DNA of 64,000 bases from Variovorax sp. YR216 (GTDB lineage Bacteria > Pseudomonadota > Gammaproteobacteria > Burkholderiales > Burkholderiaceae_C), in assembly GCF_900107745.1 (NCBI RefSeq), contig NZ_FNRO01000001.1, positions 372,001 through 436,000 of the forward strand. The letters run 5' to 3'. The notes below the pieces were generated by a model that was not told the DNA's origin, searched no databases, and saw only the letters and a list, made by a program, of their open reading frames with translations. This document shows positions 1-7,739 of the stretch, piece by piece. Position numbers and translations under genes: made by a program. Within the stretch, counting starts at the first letter, position 1; each line of letters starts with the position of its first letter.

Positions 1-594
1 GGCGAGCTCTGGGCCGGTCGGGGCCGCTTTTCCCAGACCGTCTCGACGGTCCGCAGCCAGCCGCCGTCGGACACGGCCTGGCGCGAGATCCGCTTCATGG
101 TTTTCGATGTGCCGGCCCAGCCCGGCGACTTCACCGCGCGGCTCGCGTACCTGCGCAAGCTGCTGCCCATCACGAGCGTCCCCTGGGTCGTCGCTGTCCC
201 GCAGCAGCGCGCAACGACGGCCGAAGACCTCGACGCTCTTCTCGAGAAGACGATGAAGCTGGGCGGCGAAGGCCTGATGCTCCACCGTGGCGCATCGCAC
301 TATCACGCAGAGCGCAGCAACGATCTCCTCAAGGTCAAGGCCTACGACGACGCCGAGGCGCGCGTGGTCGAACACATCGGCGGACGCGGCAAGCACGGCG
401 GACGCCTCGGCGCCCTGCTCGTCGAGATGCCCAATGGCAAGCGATTCAAGCTTGGCGGTGGCCTCACCGACGCGGAGCGCGAAAACCCGCCTCCGGTCGG
501 CACGTGGGTGACCTACCGCTACAACGGCACGAACCCGTCCGGCGTGCCGAGGTTCGCGCGCTTCCTGCGCGTGCGCGAGGACATGGATTTCTGA
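1..594 (+). CDS. ATP-dependent DNA ligase, short LigE-like form (5' truncated)
   Basis: The frame is open from base 1, so the N-terminus with the nucleotidyl-lysine (motif I) lies outside the window. About 197 residues remain. The visible part has the ELWAGRGRFSQ stretch near residue 2, a GGEGLMLHR segment (motif IV-like) and DLLKVK (motif V-like), followed by a compact C-terminal OB-fold region ending about 80 residues later. There is no large extra domain, which fits the small LigE-type bacterial ligases that seal nicks with ATP. Many LigE proteins are periplasmic, but the signal peptide region is not visible here. It converges on the decarboxylase gene. Confidence 0.82.
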   Translation, partial: GELWAGRGRFSQTVSTVRSQPPSDTAWREIRFMVFDVPAQPGDFTARLAYLRKLLPITSVPWVVAVPQQRATTAEDLDALLEKTMKLGGEGLMLHRGASHYHAERSNDLLKVKAYDDAEARVVEHIGGRGKHGGRLGALLVEMPNGKRFKLGGGLTDAERENPPPVGTWVTYRYNGTNPSGVPRFARFLRVREDMDF

Positions 595-600
595 CCTCGC

Positions 601-628
601 GCCGCCGCCTCGGCACGGATGCGGCGGC
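601..628. terminator. GC-rich stem between convergent genes (weak terminator candidate)
   Basis: GCCGCCGC at 601-608 and GCGGCGGC at 621-628 form an 8-bp perfect stem with a 12-base loop in the 45-bp gap between two convergent genes. There is no T tract on either side, so intrinsic termination is doubtful. Confidence 0.25.
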
Positions 629-639
629 GACAGGCCCGG

Positions 640-2910
640 TCAGGCCGCGCGAACGCAATCGGCGTAGTAGCGCTTCTTGCCAGAGTCGTCGATCCGCGCG
701 ACCAGCCCGTGGATGTCGGTCTCGAAGCCTGGGCACTGCGTGTTGAACTCGCGCGCGAATTTCAGGTAGTCGACGATCTTCTTGTTGAACACCTCGCCCG
801 GGATCAGGAGCGGAATGCCGGGCGGATACGGCGTGATCAGGCTGGTCGTGATGCGGCCTTCCAGTTCGTCGATCTCCACGCGCTCGGTCTTGCGGTGCGC
901 GATGTGGGCGAAGGCGTCGCTGGGCTTCATGGCGGGCGTCAGGTCGCTCAGGTACATCTCGGTGGTCAGCCGCGCGACGTCGTAGCGCGCATAGAGTTCG
1001 TGCACGTGGTGACACAGGTCGCGCAGCCCGAGACGCTCGTAGCCAGGATGCTGCTGGCAGAACTCCGGCATGATCCGCCACATCGGCTGGTTGCGCGCGT
1101 AGTCGTCCTTGAACTGCTGCAGCGCCGTGAGCAGCGTGTTCCAGCGGCCCTTGGTGATGCCGATGGTGAACATGATGAAGAAGCTGTAGAGGCCGGTCTT
1201 CTCCACGATCACGCCGTGCTCCGCGAGGAACTTCGTGACGATCGCTGCCGGAATGCCGGTCTTGGCGAACTTGCCGTTGAGGTCCAGGCCGGGCGTCACG
1301 ATGGTCGACTTGATCGGGTCGAGCATGTTGAAGCCGTCGGCCAGCGCGCCAAACCCGTGCCACTTCGCGGTGCGCGATTCGCCCTTGATGATCCAGTCGT
1401 CGGCGCGGCCGATGCCCTCTTCCACGAGCCTCTCGGGGCCCCAGACCTTGAACCACCACTCGTCCTTGCCGAATTCGGCTTCGACCTTGCGCATCGCGCG
1501 GCGGAAATCAAGCGCCTCGAGGATGCTTTCCTCCACCAGTGCGGTGCCGCCGGGCGGCTCCATCATCGCCGCGGCCACGTCGCAGCTCGCGATGATCGCG
1601 TACTGCGGGCTGGTCGACGAGTGCATCAGGTAGGCCTCGTTGAACAGGTCCCGGTCGAGCGCCCGATTCTGCGAATCCTGCACAAGCACGTGGCTGGCCT
1701 GGCTGATGCCGGCCAGCAGCTTGTGCGTGGACTGGGTCGCGAACACCAGCGACTCCTTCGGCCGCACGCGACGCTTGCCCATCGCGTGATAAGCGCCATA
1801 GAACGGATGGAAGGCCGCATGCGGCAGCCAGGCCTCGTCGAAGTGCAGCGTATCGACGTAGCCGTCGAGCATGCCCTTGATCGTCTCGGTGTTGTAGATC
1901 ACGCCGTCGTAGGTCGATTGCGTGAGCGTCATCACGCGCGGCTTGACCTTGTCGGCGTCGACGTGCGAGAGCAGCGGATTGGCGCGGATCTTCGCCTTGA
2001 TCGCGGTCGGCTCGAATTCGCTCTTGGGGATCGGGCCGATGATGCCGAAGTGGTTGCGCGTCGGCTTCATGAAGACGGGAATAGCGCCGGTCATGATGAT
2101 CGCGTGCAGCACCGATTTGTGGCAGTTGCGGTCCACCACCACCACGTCGTCCGGCGCCACCGTGTGGTGCCACACCATCTTGTTGCTGGTGCTCGTGCCG
2201 TTGGTCACGAAGAAGCAGTGATCGGCATTGAAGATGCGCGCCGCATTGCGCTCGCTGGCCGCCACCGGCCCGGTGTGATCCAGCAACTGGCCGAGTTCCT
2301 CCACCGCGTTGCACACGTCGGCGCGCAGCATGTTCTCGCCGAAGAACTGGTGGAACATCTGGCCGACCGGGCTCTTCAGAAAAGCCACGCCGCCCGAGTG
2401 CCCGGGACAGTGCCATGAATACGAACCGTCTTCCGCGTAGTCGATCAGCGCCTTGAAGAACGGCGGCTGCACGCCCTCCAGGTAGCTCTTGGCCTCGCGG
2501 ATGATGTGGCGCGCCACGAACTCCGGCGTGTCCTCGAACATGTGGATGAAGCCGTGCAACTCGCGCAGGATGTCGTTCGGGATGTGCCGCGAGGTCTTGG
2601 TCTCGCCGTAGATGTAGATCGGCACGTCGGCGTTCTTGCGACGCACTTCGCCGATGAAGTTGCGCAGGTTGAGAACGGCCGGATCCAGGTCCGGGCCGAC
2701 CGAGAACTCTTCGTCGTCGATCGACAGGATGAAGGCGCTGGCGCGGCTCTGCTGCTGGGCGAACTGGCTCAGGTCGCCGTAGCTCGTGACGCCCAGCACC
2801 TCGAAGCCTTCGTTCTCGAATGCCTGAGCCAGTGCGCGAATGCTGAGCCCCGAGGTGTTCTCGGAGCGGAAGTCCTCGTCGATGATGACGATCGGAAAAC
2901 GAAATTTCAT
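640..2910 (-). CDS. PLP-dependent Orn/Lys/Arg decarboxylase (class III fold, inducible type)
   Basis: The 756-residue protein matches the usual length of AdiA/CadA-type amino acid decarboxylases. It has an N-terminal response-regulator-like wing domain (about 1-130), a PLP domain with HFDEAW (356-361) and the Schiff-base lysine in STHKLLAG (Lys397), and a C-terminal domain. The family removes CO2 from arginine, lysine or ornithine to make a polyamine precursor and consumes a proton. The substrate cannot be decided by eye. No antiporter gene is adjacent, so it is not an obvious acid-resistance pair. It is transcribed alone, divergent from the NfeD gene with about 120 bp between them. Confidence 0.88.
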   Translation of the reverse strand: MKFRFPIVIIDEDFRSENTSGLSIRALAQAFENEGFEVLGVTSYGDLSQFAQQQSRASAFILSIDDEEFSVGPDLDPAVLNLRNFIGEVRRKNADVPIYIYGETKTSRHIPNDILRELHGFIHMFEDTPEFVARHIIREAKSYLEGVQPPFFKALIDYAEDGSYSWHCPGHSGGVAFLKSPVGQMFHQFFGENMLRADVCNAVEELGQLLDHTGPVAASERNAARIFNADHCFFVTNGTSTSNKMVWHHTVAPDDVVVVDRNCHKSVLHAIIMTGAIPVFMKPTRNHFGIIGPIPKSEFEPTAIKAKIRANPLLSHVDADKVKPRVMTLTQSTYDGVIYNTETIKGMLDGYVDTLHFDEAWLPHAAFHPFYGAYHAMGKRRVRPKESLVFATQSTHKLLAGISQASHVLVQDSQNRALDRDLFNEAYLMHSSTSPQYAIIASCDVAAAMMEPPGGTALVEESILEALDFRRAMRKVEAEFGKDEWWFKVWGPERLVEEGIGRADDWIIKGESRTAKWHGFGALADGFNMLDPIKSTIVTPGLDLNGKFAKTGIPAAIVTKFLAEHGVIVEKTGLYSFFIMFTIGITKGRWNTLLTALQQFKDDYARNQPMWRIMPEFCQQHPGYERLGLRDLCHHVHELYARYDVARLTTEMYLSDLTPAMKPSDAFAHIAHRKTERVEIDELEGRITTSLITPYPPGIPLLIPGEVFNKKIVDYLKFAREFNTQCPGFETDIHGLVARIDDSGKKRYYADCVRAA

Positions 2911-3030
2911 GAGCGTGGCTCCGGTAGGGCTGGCAAACAGGCGCGAAGTGTACGGAATTCAGATGAACGCCCATGGCGTCTTTCGCCTTTGCCACAATCG
3001 CCGTGTCTCAACGCACAGAGAGGATTGGCT

Positions 3031-3462
3031 ATGGCAAGTTCCACCGTCTGGTGGCTCATGACGGGGGCGGCCATCGTGCTCGAGCTGATTTCCGGGACCG
3101 GCACGGTCTACCTGCTGCTCATCGGCGCAGGCTTCGCTGCCGCGGCGGTGTCGACGCACCTGGGCGCCTCGCTCGGCACGCAGTTCATCGTCGCAGCCGT
3201 GGTCAGCGTGTCGGCGGTGATCGTCTGGCACGCCATCCGCCGCCGGCGTCCCCCGGGACCGCCCACCTCCGCCAATCCCGACGTGAACATGGATATCGGC
3301 GAGCGCGTACAGGTCGATGCCTGGAATGCGGACGGCACCGCCGTCGTGCGCTATCGCGGCACGCAATGGACCGCGGTCGCGCGCGCCGGCGACGTCCCGA
3401 CCGCAGGGCAGCACAAGGTCGTCGAAGTGGTCGGCAGCCGCCTCGTCGTCGAAAAGATCTGA
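3031..3462 (+). CDS. NfeD-like membrane protein
   Basis: The 143-residue protein has two hydrophobic segments (about 5-30 and 38-68), then a basic turn and a small soluble C-terminal beta domain (about 80-143) ending in a VGSRLVVEK motif. This is the short NfeD layout: membrane anchor plus OB-like domain. The ATG at 3031 follows a purine-rich AGAGAGGA. NfeD proteins are encoded beside SPFH/stomatin proteins and are thought to work with them in membrane microdomains. The next gene, 26 bp downstream, is exactly such a partner. Confidence 0.85.
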   Translation: MASSTVWWLMTGAAIVLELISGTGTVYLLLIGAGFAAAAVSTHLGASLGTQFIVAAVVSVSAVIVWHAIRRRRPPGPPTSANPDVNMDIGERVQVDAWNADGTAVVRYRGTQWTAVARAGDVPTAGQHKVVEVVGSRLVVEKI

Positions 3463-3488
3463 ATCAAGAAAAGGAAGGAATCCGCTCA

Positions 3489-4421
3489 ATGGAATATGCC
3501 CTCGTTCCCCTCGTCATCCTGGGGATCGCCATCCTCTTCATCACCCAGTCGATCAAGTTCGTGCCGCAACAGAACGCCTGGGTGCGCGAACGGCTCGGCC
3601 GCTATCACGGGACCATGTCGCCGGGGCCCAATTTCCTGGTCCCTTTCATCGACCGGGTCGCGTACCGGCACAGCCTGAAGGAAATTCCGCTCGACGTGCC
3701 CAGCCAGGTCTGCATCACGCGCGACAACACGCAGTTGCAGGTGGATGGCATCCTGTACTTCCAGGTGACCGACCCGATGCGCGCGAGTTACGGCTCGTCG
3801 AACTACGTCATGGCCATCACGCAGCTCGCGCAGACCACGCTGCGCAGCGTCATCGGCAAGCTCGAACTGGACAAGACCTTCGAGGAGCGCGACATCATCA
3901 ACGCCCAGGTGGTCTCCGCCATCGACGAGGCGGCGCTCAACTGGGGCGTGAAGGTGCTTCGCTATGAAATCAAGGACCTCACGCCGCCCAACGAGATCCT
4001 GCATGCAATGCAGCGCCAGATCACCGCGGAACGCGAGAAGCGCGCGCTGATCGCCGCCTCCGAAGGCCGCCGCCAGGAGCAGATCAACATCGCCACGGGC
4101 GAGCGCGAGGCCTTCATCGCACGCTCCGAAGGCCAGAAGCAGGCGCAAATCAACAACGCACAAGGCGAGGCAGCCGCCATCACCGCCGTGGCCGAAGCCA
4201 CCGCCGGCGCGATCGAGCGCATCGCCGCCGCGATCCGCCAGCCTGGCGGCGAGCAGGCGGTGCAGCTCAAGGTGGCCGAACGTGCAGTCGATGCCTACGG
4301 CAAGGTCGCTGCGGACGCGACGACCACGCTGATCGTCCCGAGCACCATGAACGAGACCGCCGCCCTCATCGCATCGGCGATGCGGATGGTGCAAGCAGGC
4401 AAGACATCGAGCACGACCTGA
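3489..4421 (+). CDS. SPFH/stomatin-like membrane protein (QmcA/paraslipin type)
   Basis: The 310-residue protein has one N-terminal transmembrane segment (about 3-20), then an SPFH/band-7 domain beginning VPQQNAWVRERLGR, and a long Ala/Glu-rich coiled coil (about 180-260) typical of oligomeric stomatins. Known relatives form large membrane-bound rings associated with proteases and membrane quality control. It is co-transcribed with the NfeD gene 26 bp upstream, the standard pairing. The chosen ATG follows GGAAGGAATC. The exact client is unknown. Confidence 0.88.
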   Translation: MEYALVPLVILGIAILFITQSIKFVPQQNAWVRERLGRYHGTMSPGPNFLVPFIDRVAYRHSLKEIPLDVPSQVCITRDNTQLQVDGILYFQVTDPMRASYGSSNYVMAITQLAQTTLRSVIGKLELDKTFEERDIINAQVVSAIDEAALNWGVKVLRYEIKDLTPPNEILHAMQRQITAEREKRALIAASEGRRQEQINIATGEREAFIARSEGQKQAQINNAQGEAAAITAVAEATAGAIERIAAAIRQPGGEQAVQLKVAERAVDAYGKVAADATTTLIVPSTMNETAALIASAMRMVQAGKTSSTT

Positions 4422-4446
4422 CCCAGGATATGGGTCCACGCACTGC

Positions 4447-4452
4447 TACAAT
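4447..4452 (+). promoter_or_regulatory. -10 box candidate for tRNA-Ser
   Basis: TACAAT lies 10 bases upstream of the tRNA 5' end, placing a likely start within a few bases of the mature tRNA. No convincing -35 hexamer is visible at 16-18 bp. Confidence 0.4.
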
Positions 4453-4462
4453 CGTAGGCTTC

Positions 4463-4553
4463 GGAGCGGTGGATGAGCGGTTTAAGTCGCACGCCTGGAA
4501 AGCGTGTGAGGGTTAATAGCCCTCCGCGGGTTCGAATCCCGCCTGCTCCGCCA
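4463..4553 (+). tRNA. tRNA-Ser (anticodon GGA)
   Basis: The 91-nt gene folds as a class II tRNA. The acceptor GGAGCGG pairs with CTGCTCC with one G-T pair. The anticodon loop CTGGAAA gives GGA, there is a long variable arm, the T loop reads TTCGAAT, and CCA is encoded. It reads UCC/UCU serine codons. A strong terminator follows at once. Confidence 0.96.
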
Positions 4554-4578
4554 CAAATACATAGTCAAGTTTCAATCA

Positions 4579-4614
4579 CGGCGCGACCCTCACGAGGGGT
4601 CGCGCCGTTTTTGT
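4579..4614 (+). terminator. Rho-independent terminator after tRNA-Ser
   Basis: A GC-rich inverted repeat (CGGCGCGACCC paired with GGGTCGCGCCG) with a short loop is followed by TTTTTGTTT. Confidence 0.9.
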
Positions 4615-4702
4615 TTGCCGCGGCTTCTTTCTTCGGTTGATCCTGTTGAAGGCGGCGGCCACACCTCGTTCTCAAAAACCTCATAAAAAAGGGAGTTACC
4701 TC

Positions 4703-5464
4703 ATGCCTCGTTTTCAACGTCCTGCCATTGCAGCCCTACTTGCCTTGGGCTTCAGCCTCGTCGCCCATGCCGCCGAGCACGCGCACTGGTCTTACAACGC
4801 CGGAACCGGCCCCGCGCAATGGGCCGAACTCGATCCGGACAACCGGCTGTGCAAGGCGGGCTTTCAGCAATCCCCCATCGCGCTTCACACGCGCAAGTCC
4901 ACGCGCCTCGCGGACCAGGACATCGCCCTGCACCTCGGCAAGGCAAAGGGTCAGCTCGTCAACAACGGCCACACGATCCAGTTCAACGTGGCCGATGCGG
5001 CGCCCAACCGCGTAGCGTTCAAGGGCGGCAGCTATGCACTGGCGCAATTCCATTTCCACACGCCGAGCGAACACCATCTCGACGGCAAGTCGTTCCCGAT
5101 GGAAATGCACTTGGTGAACAAGGATGTCGACGGCAAGATCACCGTTGTAGGCGTGTTCATCAAGCCAGGCGCGAAGAACGAAGCGCTCGCCCAACTGTGG
5201 GGACAACTGCCCGCCGCAAACGGAGCACCGAATGACGGCGAAGTCGATCTCGCCACTTTGCTGCCGACCTCGCACAAGGCCCTGCTCTATTCCGGATCGC
5301 TGACCACGCCGCCGTGCTCCGAAGAGGTGAACTGGATCGTCATGGAGCAGCCGATCGAAATGTCTCGGCAGCAGATCCAGGCTTTCCAGAAGCTGTTCCG
5401 CGACAACCACCGCCCCATCCAGCGGGACCACGGGCGCAAGGTGGTCGAGGAAGCGGCCATGTGA
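4703..5464 (+). CDS. Alpha-class carbonic anhydrase, periplasmic
   Basis: The 253-residue protein interconverts CO2 and bicarbonate. A Sec signal peptide ends at about residue 24 (AHA). Zinc ligands are visible as His117 and His119 (QFHFHTPSEH) and His136 (MEMHLVN). The substrate-pocket motif SLTTPPCSEE lies near the C-terminal third, and its Cys can pair with Cys50, as in other bacterial alpha enzymes. An upstream in-frame start at 4637 would place about 22 extra residues ahead of the signal peptide, so ATG 4703, preceded by GGGAG, was chosen. The gene is monocistronic, bounded by terminators on both sides. Confidence 0.94.
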   Translation: MPRFQRPAIAALLALGFSLVAHAAEHAHWSYNAGTGPAQWAELDPDNRLCKAGFQQSPIALHTRKSTRLADQDIALHLGKAKGQLVNNGHTIQFNVADAAPNRVAFKGGSYALAQFHFHTPSEHHLDGKSFPMEMHLVNKDVDGKITVVGVFIKPGAKNEALAQLWGQLPAANGAPNDGEVDLATLLPTSHKALLYSGSLTTPPCSEEVNWIVMEQPIEMSRQQIQAFQKLFRDNHRPIQRDHGRKVVEEAAM

Positions 5465-5479
5465 ACTGAGCGCACAAAC

Positions 5480-5506
5480 AAAAAGGGCCCCGAAGGGCCC
5501 TTTTTC
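5480..5506. terminator. Bidirectional terminator between carbonic anhydrase and ABC binding-protein genes
   Basis: AAAAAGGGCCC, loop CGAA, then GGGCCCTTTTT: a perfect GC stem flanked by A and T runs. It can stop transcripts of both convergent genes. Confidence 0.9.
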
Positions 5507-5524
5507 ATGGTCGGCGCTTGCCGA

Positions 5525-6742
5525 TCAGCTACCACCGCGCACCACGGCGATCTGCGTACGCTGGCCGCCCTTGTAGGTGTAGAGCGTCAGCGCACCGTTC
5601 TTGACGTCGCCCTTCTCGTCGAATGCGATCGGACCGGTCAGGCCCTTGTAGTCGATCTTGCTCACTTCAGGCAGGTACTTCTCGGGATCGGAGGAGCCCG
5701 CCTTTTCCATGGCAGCAGCCAGCACGTTCACGGCGTCATAGACGTACGGTGCATAGATCTGCACTTCGACGCCGTTCTTCTCCTTGAACTTCGCCTTCCA
5801 GGCATCCAGCGGCGCCTTGAAGTCGCCTTCCACGCCACCGGCTTCAGCGCACACGACCATGTCTTCGCCGATCGCATCGCCGGCGAGCTTGGCGAGTTCG
5901 CCGGTGCACAGGCCGTCGCCGCCCATGAACTTGACGTTCATGCCGAGCTGCTTGACCTGCTTGAGCATCGGGCCGCCCACGGCGTCCATGCCGCCGAAGA
6001 ACAGGATGTCAGGCTTGGCGCCCTTGAGCTTCGTCAGGATGGCGTTGAAGTCGGTCGACTTGTCGGTGGTGAACTCGTGGCCGACGATGTTGGCGCCGGC
6101 GGCCTTGGCGGCCTTCTCGAATTCTTCTGCGACGCCCTGGCCGTACGCGGTGCGGTCGTCGATCACGGCAATGTTCTTGCCGTTCAGCTTTTCGACCGCG
6201 TACTTGCCGAGCGTGCCGCCGAGCTGGGTGTCGTCAGCCACCACGCGGAAGGTGGTCTTGAAGCCCTGCCGGGTGTACTTGGGGTTGGTCGCCGACGGCG
6301 AGATCTGCGGGATGCCCGCGTCGCTGTACAGCTTGGAGGCCGGGATGGTGGTGCCGGAATTCAGGTGGCCGACAACGCCGTTGACCTTGCTGTCGACCAG
6401 CTTCTGTGCAACTGCGGTGCCTTGCTTCGGATCGGCTGCGTCGTCTTCGGCGAGCAGTTCGAACTTCGCGACCTTGTCGCCGATCTTGATGCCCTTGGCG
6501 TTCAGGTCCTCGATGGCCATGCGGGCGCCGAACTCGTTGTCCTTGCCGAGGTGCGCGATGGCGCCGCTGGTCGGAGCAACGTGACCGATCTTGACGACCA
6601 GCGTTTCAGCCGGAGGCGCAGCCGGTGCCGGCGCCGCTGCGGTCGGAGCAGGAGTTGCAGCGGGTGCAGCAGCTTCTTCCTTCTTGCCACAGGCCACGAG
6701 CGCGAGAGCAGCCAGTGCGACCGCAGTCCATTTCAATTGCAT
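5525..6742 (-). CDS. Branched-chain amino acid type ABC transporter substrate-binding lipoprotein
   Basis: The 405-residue protein is a LivJ/LivK-family periplasmic binding protein. It has a lipoprotein signal with lipobox LVAC (Cys18), an Ala/Pro-rich linker (about 24-45), then a type I binding fold with VKIGHVAP at its start and PSATNPKYTRQG and DDRTAYGQG in the ligand lobes. Ligand is probably a hydrophobic or acidic amino acid; the family is broad. Start ATG 6742 has a good GGAGG 6 bases upstream. No permease or ATPase genes are adjacent, so its membrane partners must be elsewhere. Confidence 0.88.
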   Translation of the reverse strand: MQLKWTAVALAALALVACGKKEEAAAPAATPAPTAAAPAPAAPPAETLVVKIGHVAPTSGAIAHLGKDNEFGARMAIEDLNAKGIKIGDKVAKFELLAEDDAADPKQGTAVAQKLVDSKVNGVVGHLNSGTTIPASKLYSDAGIPQISPSATNPKYTRQGFKTTFRVVADDTQLGGTLGKYAVEKLNGKNIAVIDDRTAYGQGVAEEFEKAAKAAGANIVGHEFTTDKSTDFNAILTKLKGAKPDILFFGGMDAVGGPMLKQVKQLGMNVKFMGGDGLCTGELAKLAGDAIGEDMVVCAEAGGVEGDFKAPLDAWKAKFKEKNGVEVQIYAPYVYDAVNVLAAAMEKAGSSDPEKYLPEVSKIDYKGLTGPIAFDEKGDVKNGALTLYTYKGGQRTQIAVVRGGS

Positions 6743-6867
6743 GGGGAACCTCCAGAACATGATTGAGTGAAGTTGAAAACCGGTCTTGCGATCCCGGCGC
6801 TTTCGACTCAGCAAATATCGCGCCGCGGTCGCTTGGCGCCCACGCGCTCTCCGACCTGGCGCGCAGT

Positions 6868-7302
6868 TTAGCCCAAGGATCGAGGGCCAAACGTTGGCGT
6901 AGACCCGGGGTTTTCCGTTAGTTCACGGGCCAGCGATTCGCTCACCAGATCACGCAATACCGCCTCGATTTCCTTGCGAAGTGCAGGGATCATCTTGTCC
7001 AGGTGATGCTGAACGGCGGCTGACACCGCATCGCTCACCCGCTCCTCGAGCGAGAGGTCCACGCGCTGCAGAACGCGGTGCAGCAATTGCTCTTCGAGCC
7101 TGAAAGCCTCGGCCTCGGAAAGCCGTGCCTCGGGGCTCAGCGCGACCGCCTCTGAAGGCTCCGTGGCCATGGGCAAGGGTTCGATCTGCGGGGTCTCCGA
7201 CGGCGCAGTGAGCACAGGCGAAACCGGCGGCGTCTCCTGCGACTGCTCGAACACCGTCGTCAGCGTCGGAACGAAGCGCGGCGGCGTGCGTTGCGTCGAC
7301 AT
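6868..7302 (-). CDS. Conserved hypothetical protein encoded with holC
   Basis: The 144-residue protein has no signal peptide or membrane segment. Residues 1-70 are Pro/Thr/Glu-rich and probably disordered; residues 75-130 are a predicted helical region with regularly spaced charged residues (LEERVSDAVSAAVQHHLDKM and following). Its ATG at 7302 shares one base with the holC stop (TGATG), so translation is likely coupled. A function in replication is suggested only by position. Function is not recognised. Confidence 0.65.
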   Translation of the reverse strand: MSTQRTPPRFVPTLTTVFEQSQETPPVSPVLTAPSETPQIEPLPMATEPSEAVALSPEARLSEAEAFRLEEQLLHRVLQRVDLSLEERVSDAVSAAVQHHLDKMIPALRKEIEAVLRDLVSESLARELTENPGSTPTFGPRSLG

Positions 7303-7739
7303 CAGTTCGAGCCTCCGCCGTAGGGGTACGTGCGGATCGCGTACCCGCGATCCTTGTAGTGTCGCCAACGCGTCCGGCCGGCCTGCTTGTCGGCGTCTTC
7401 GCTGCCGACGATGTCGATCAGTCGCTCGAAGCGCTCGAACCTGGCGGGCAGCTCCGCGCCGAGGTTGACGAGGATCGGCCGGTCCGGAAGCGACGTCGTA
7501 CCACTCTCCGCCAGCACGACAGGTGAACGCGCGACGACGTGGGCTTCATCGCCGCTGCGGCAATGCGCGATGAACTCGGTCGGCTGCAGGGCCCAGAGGG
7601 ACTGGTCGATCGCATCCAGCGTCGCCTGATCGGCCATGACCACGAGACGTGCGCCGTGCGCGCCGACGGCCTTGCGCAGCAGACGGCAGGCGTAGCTCAC
7701 CTTGTCCGGCATGTTGTAGTGGCCGTCGATCTCAGTCAC
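7302..7739 (-). CDS. holC: DNA polymerase III chi subunit
   Basis: The 145-residue protein fits HolC length. It shows the family signature of a small Rossmann-like protein: the N-terminal half has CRLLRKAVGAHGARLVVMAD, and the middle has DQSLWALQPTEFIAH and the RPILVNLG strand. Chi links the clamp-loader (through psi) to SSB. The start is GTG at 7739, overlapping the pepA stop as GTGA. The pepA-holC order is conserved across proteobacteria and supports the call. Confidence 0.9.
   Translation of the reverse strand: MTEIDGHYNMPDKVSYACRLLRKAVGAHGARLVVMADQATLDAIDQSLWALQPTEFIAHCRSGDEAHVVARSPVVLAESGTTSLPDRPILVNLGAELPARFERFERLIDIVGSEDADKQAGRTRWRHYKDRGYAIRTYPYGGGSN

Noticed and set aside
619..2418. 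Long open frame on the plus strand opposite the decarboxylase
   Set aside because: It lies antisense to a well-supported 756-residue enzyme, has no recognisable domain, and has the Arg/His/Val-rich composition of a high-GC shadow frame.
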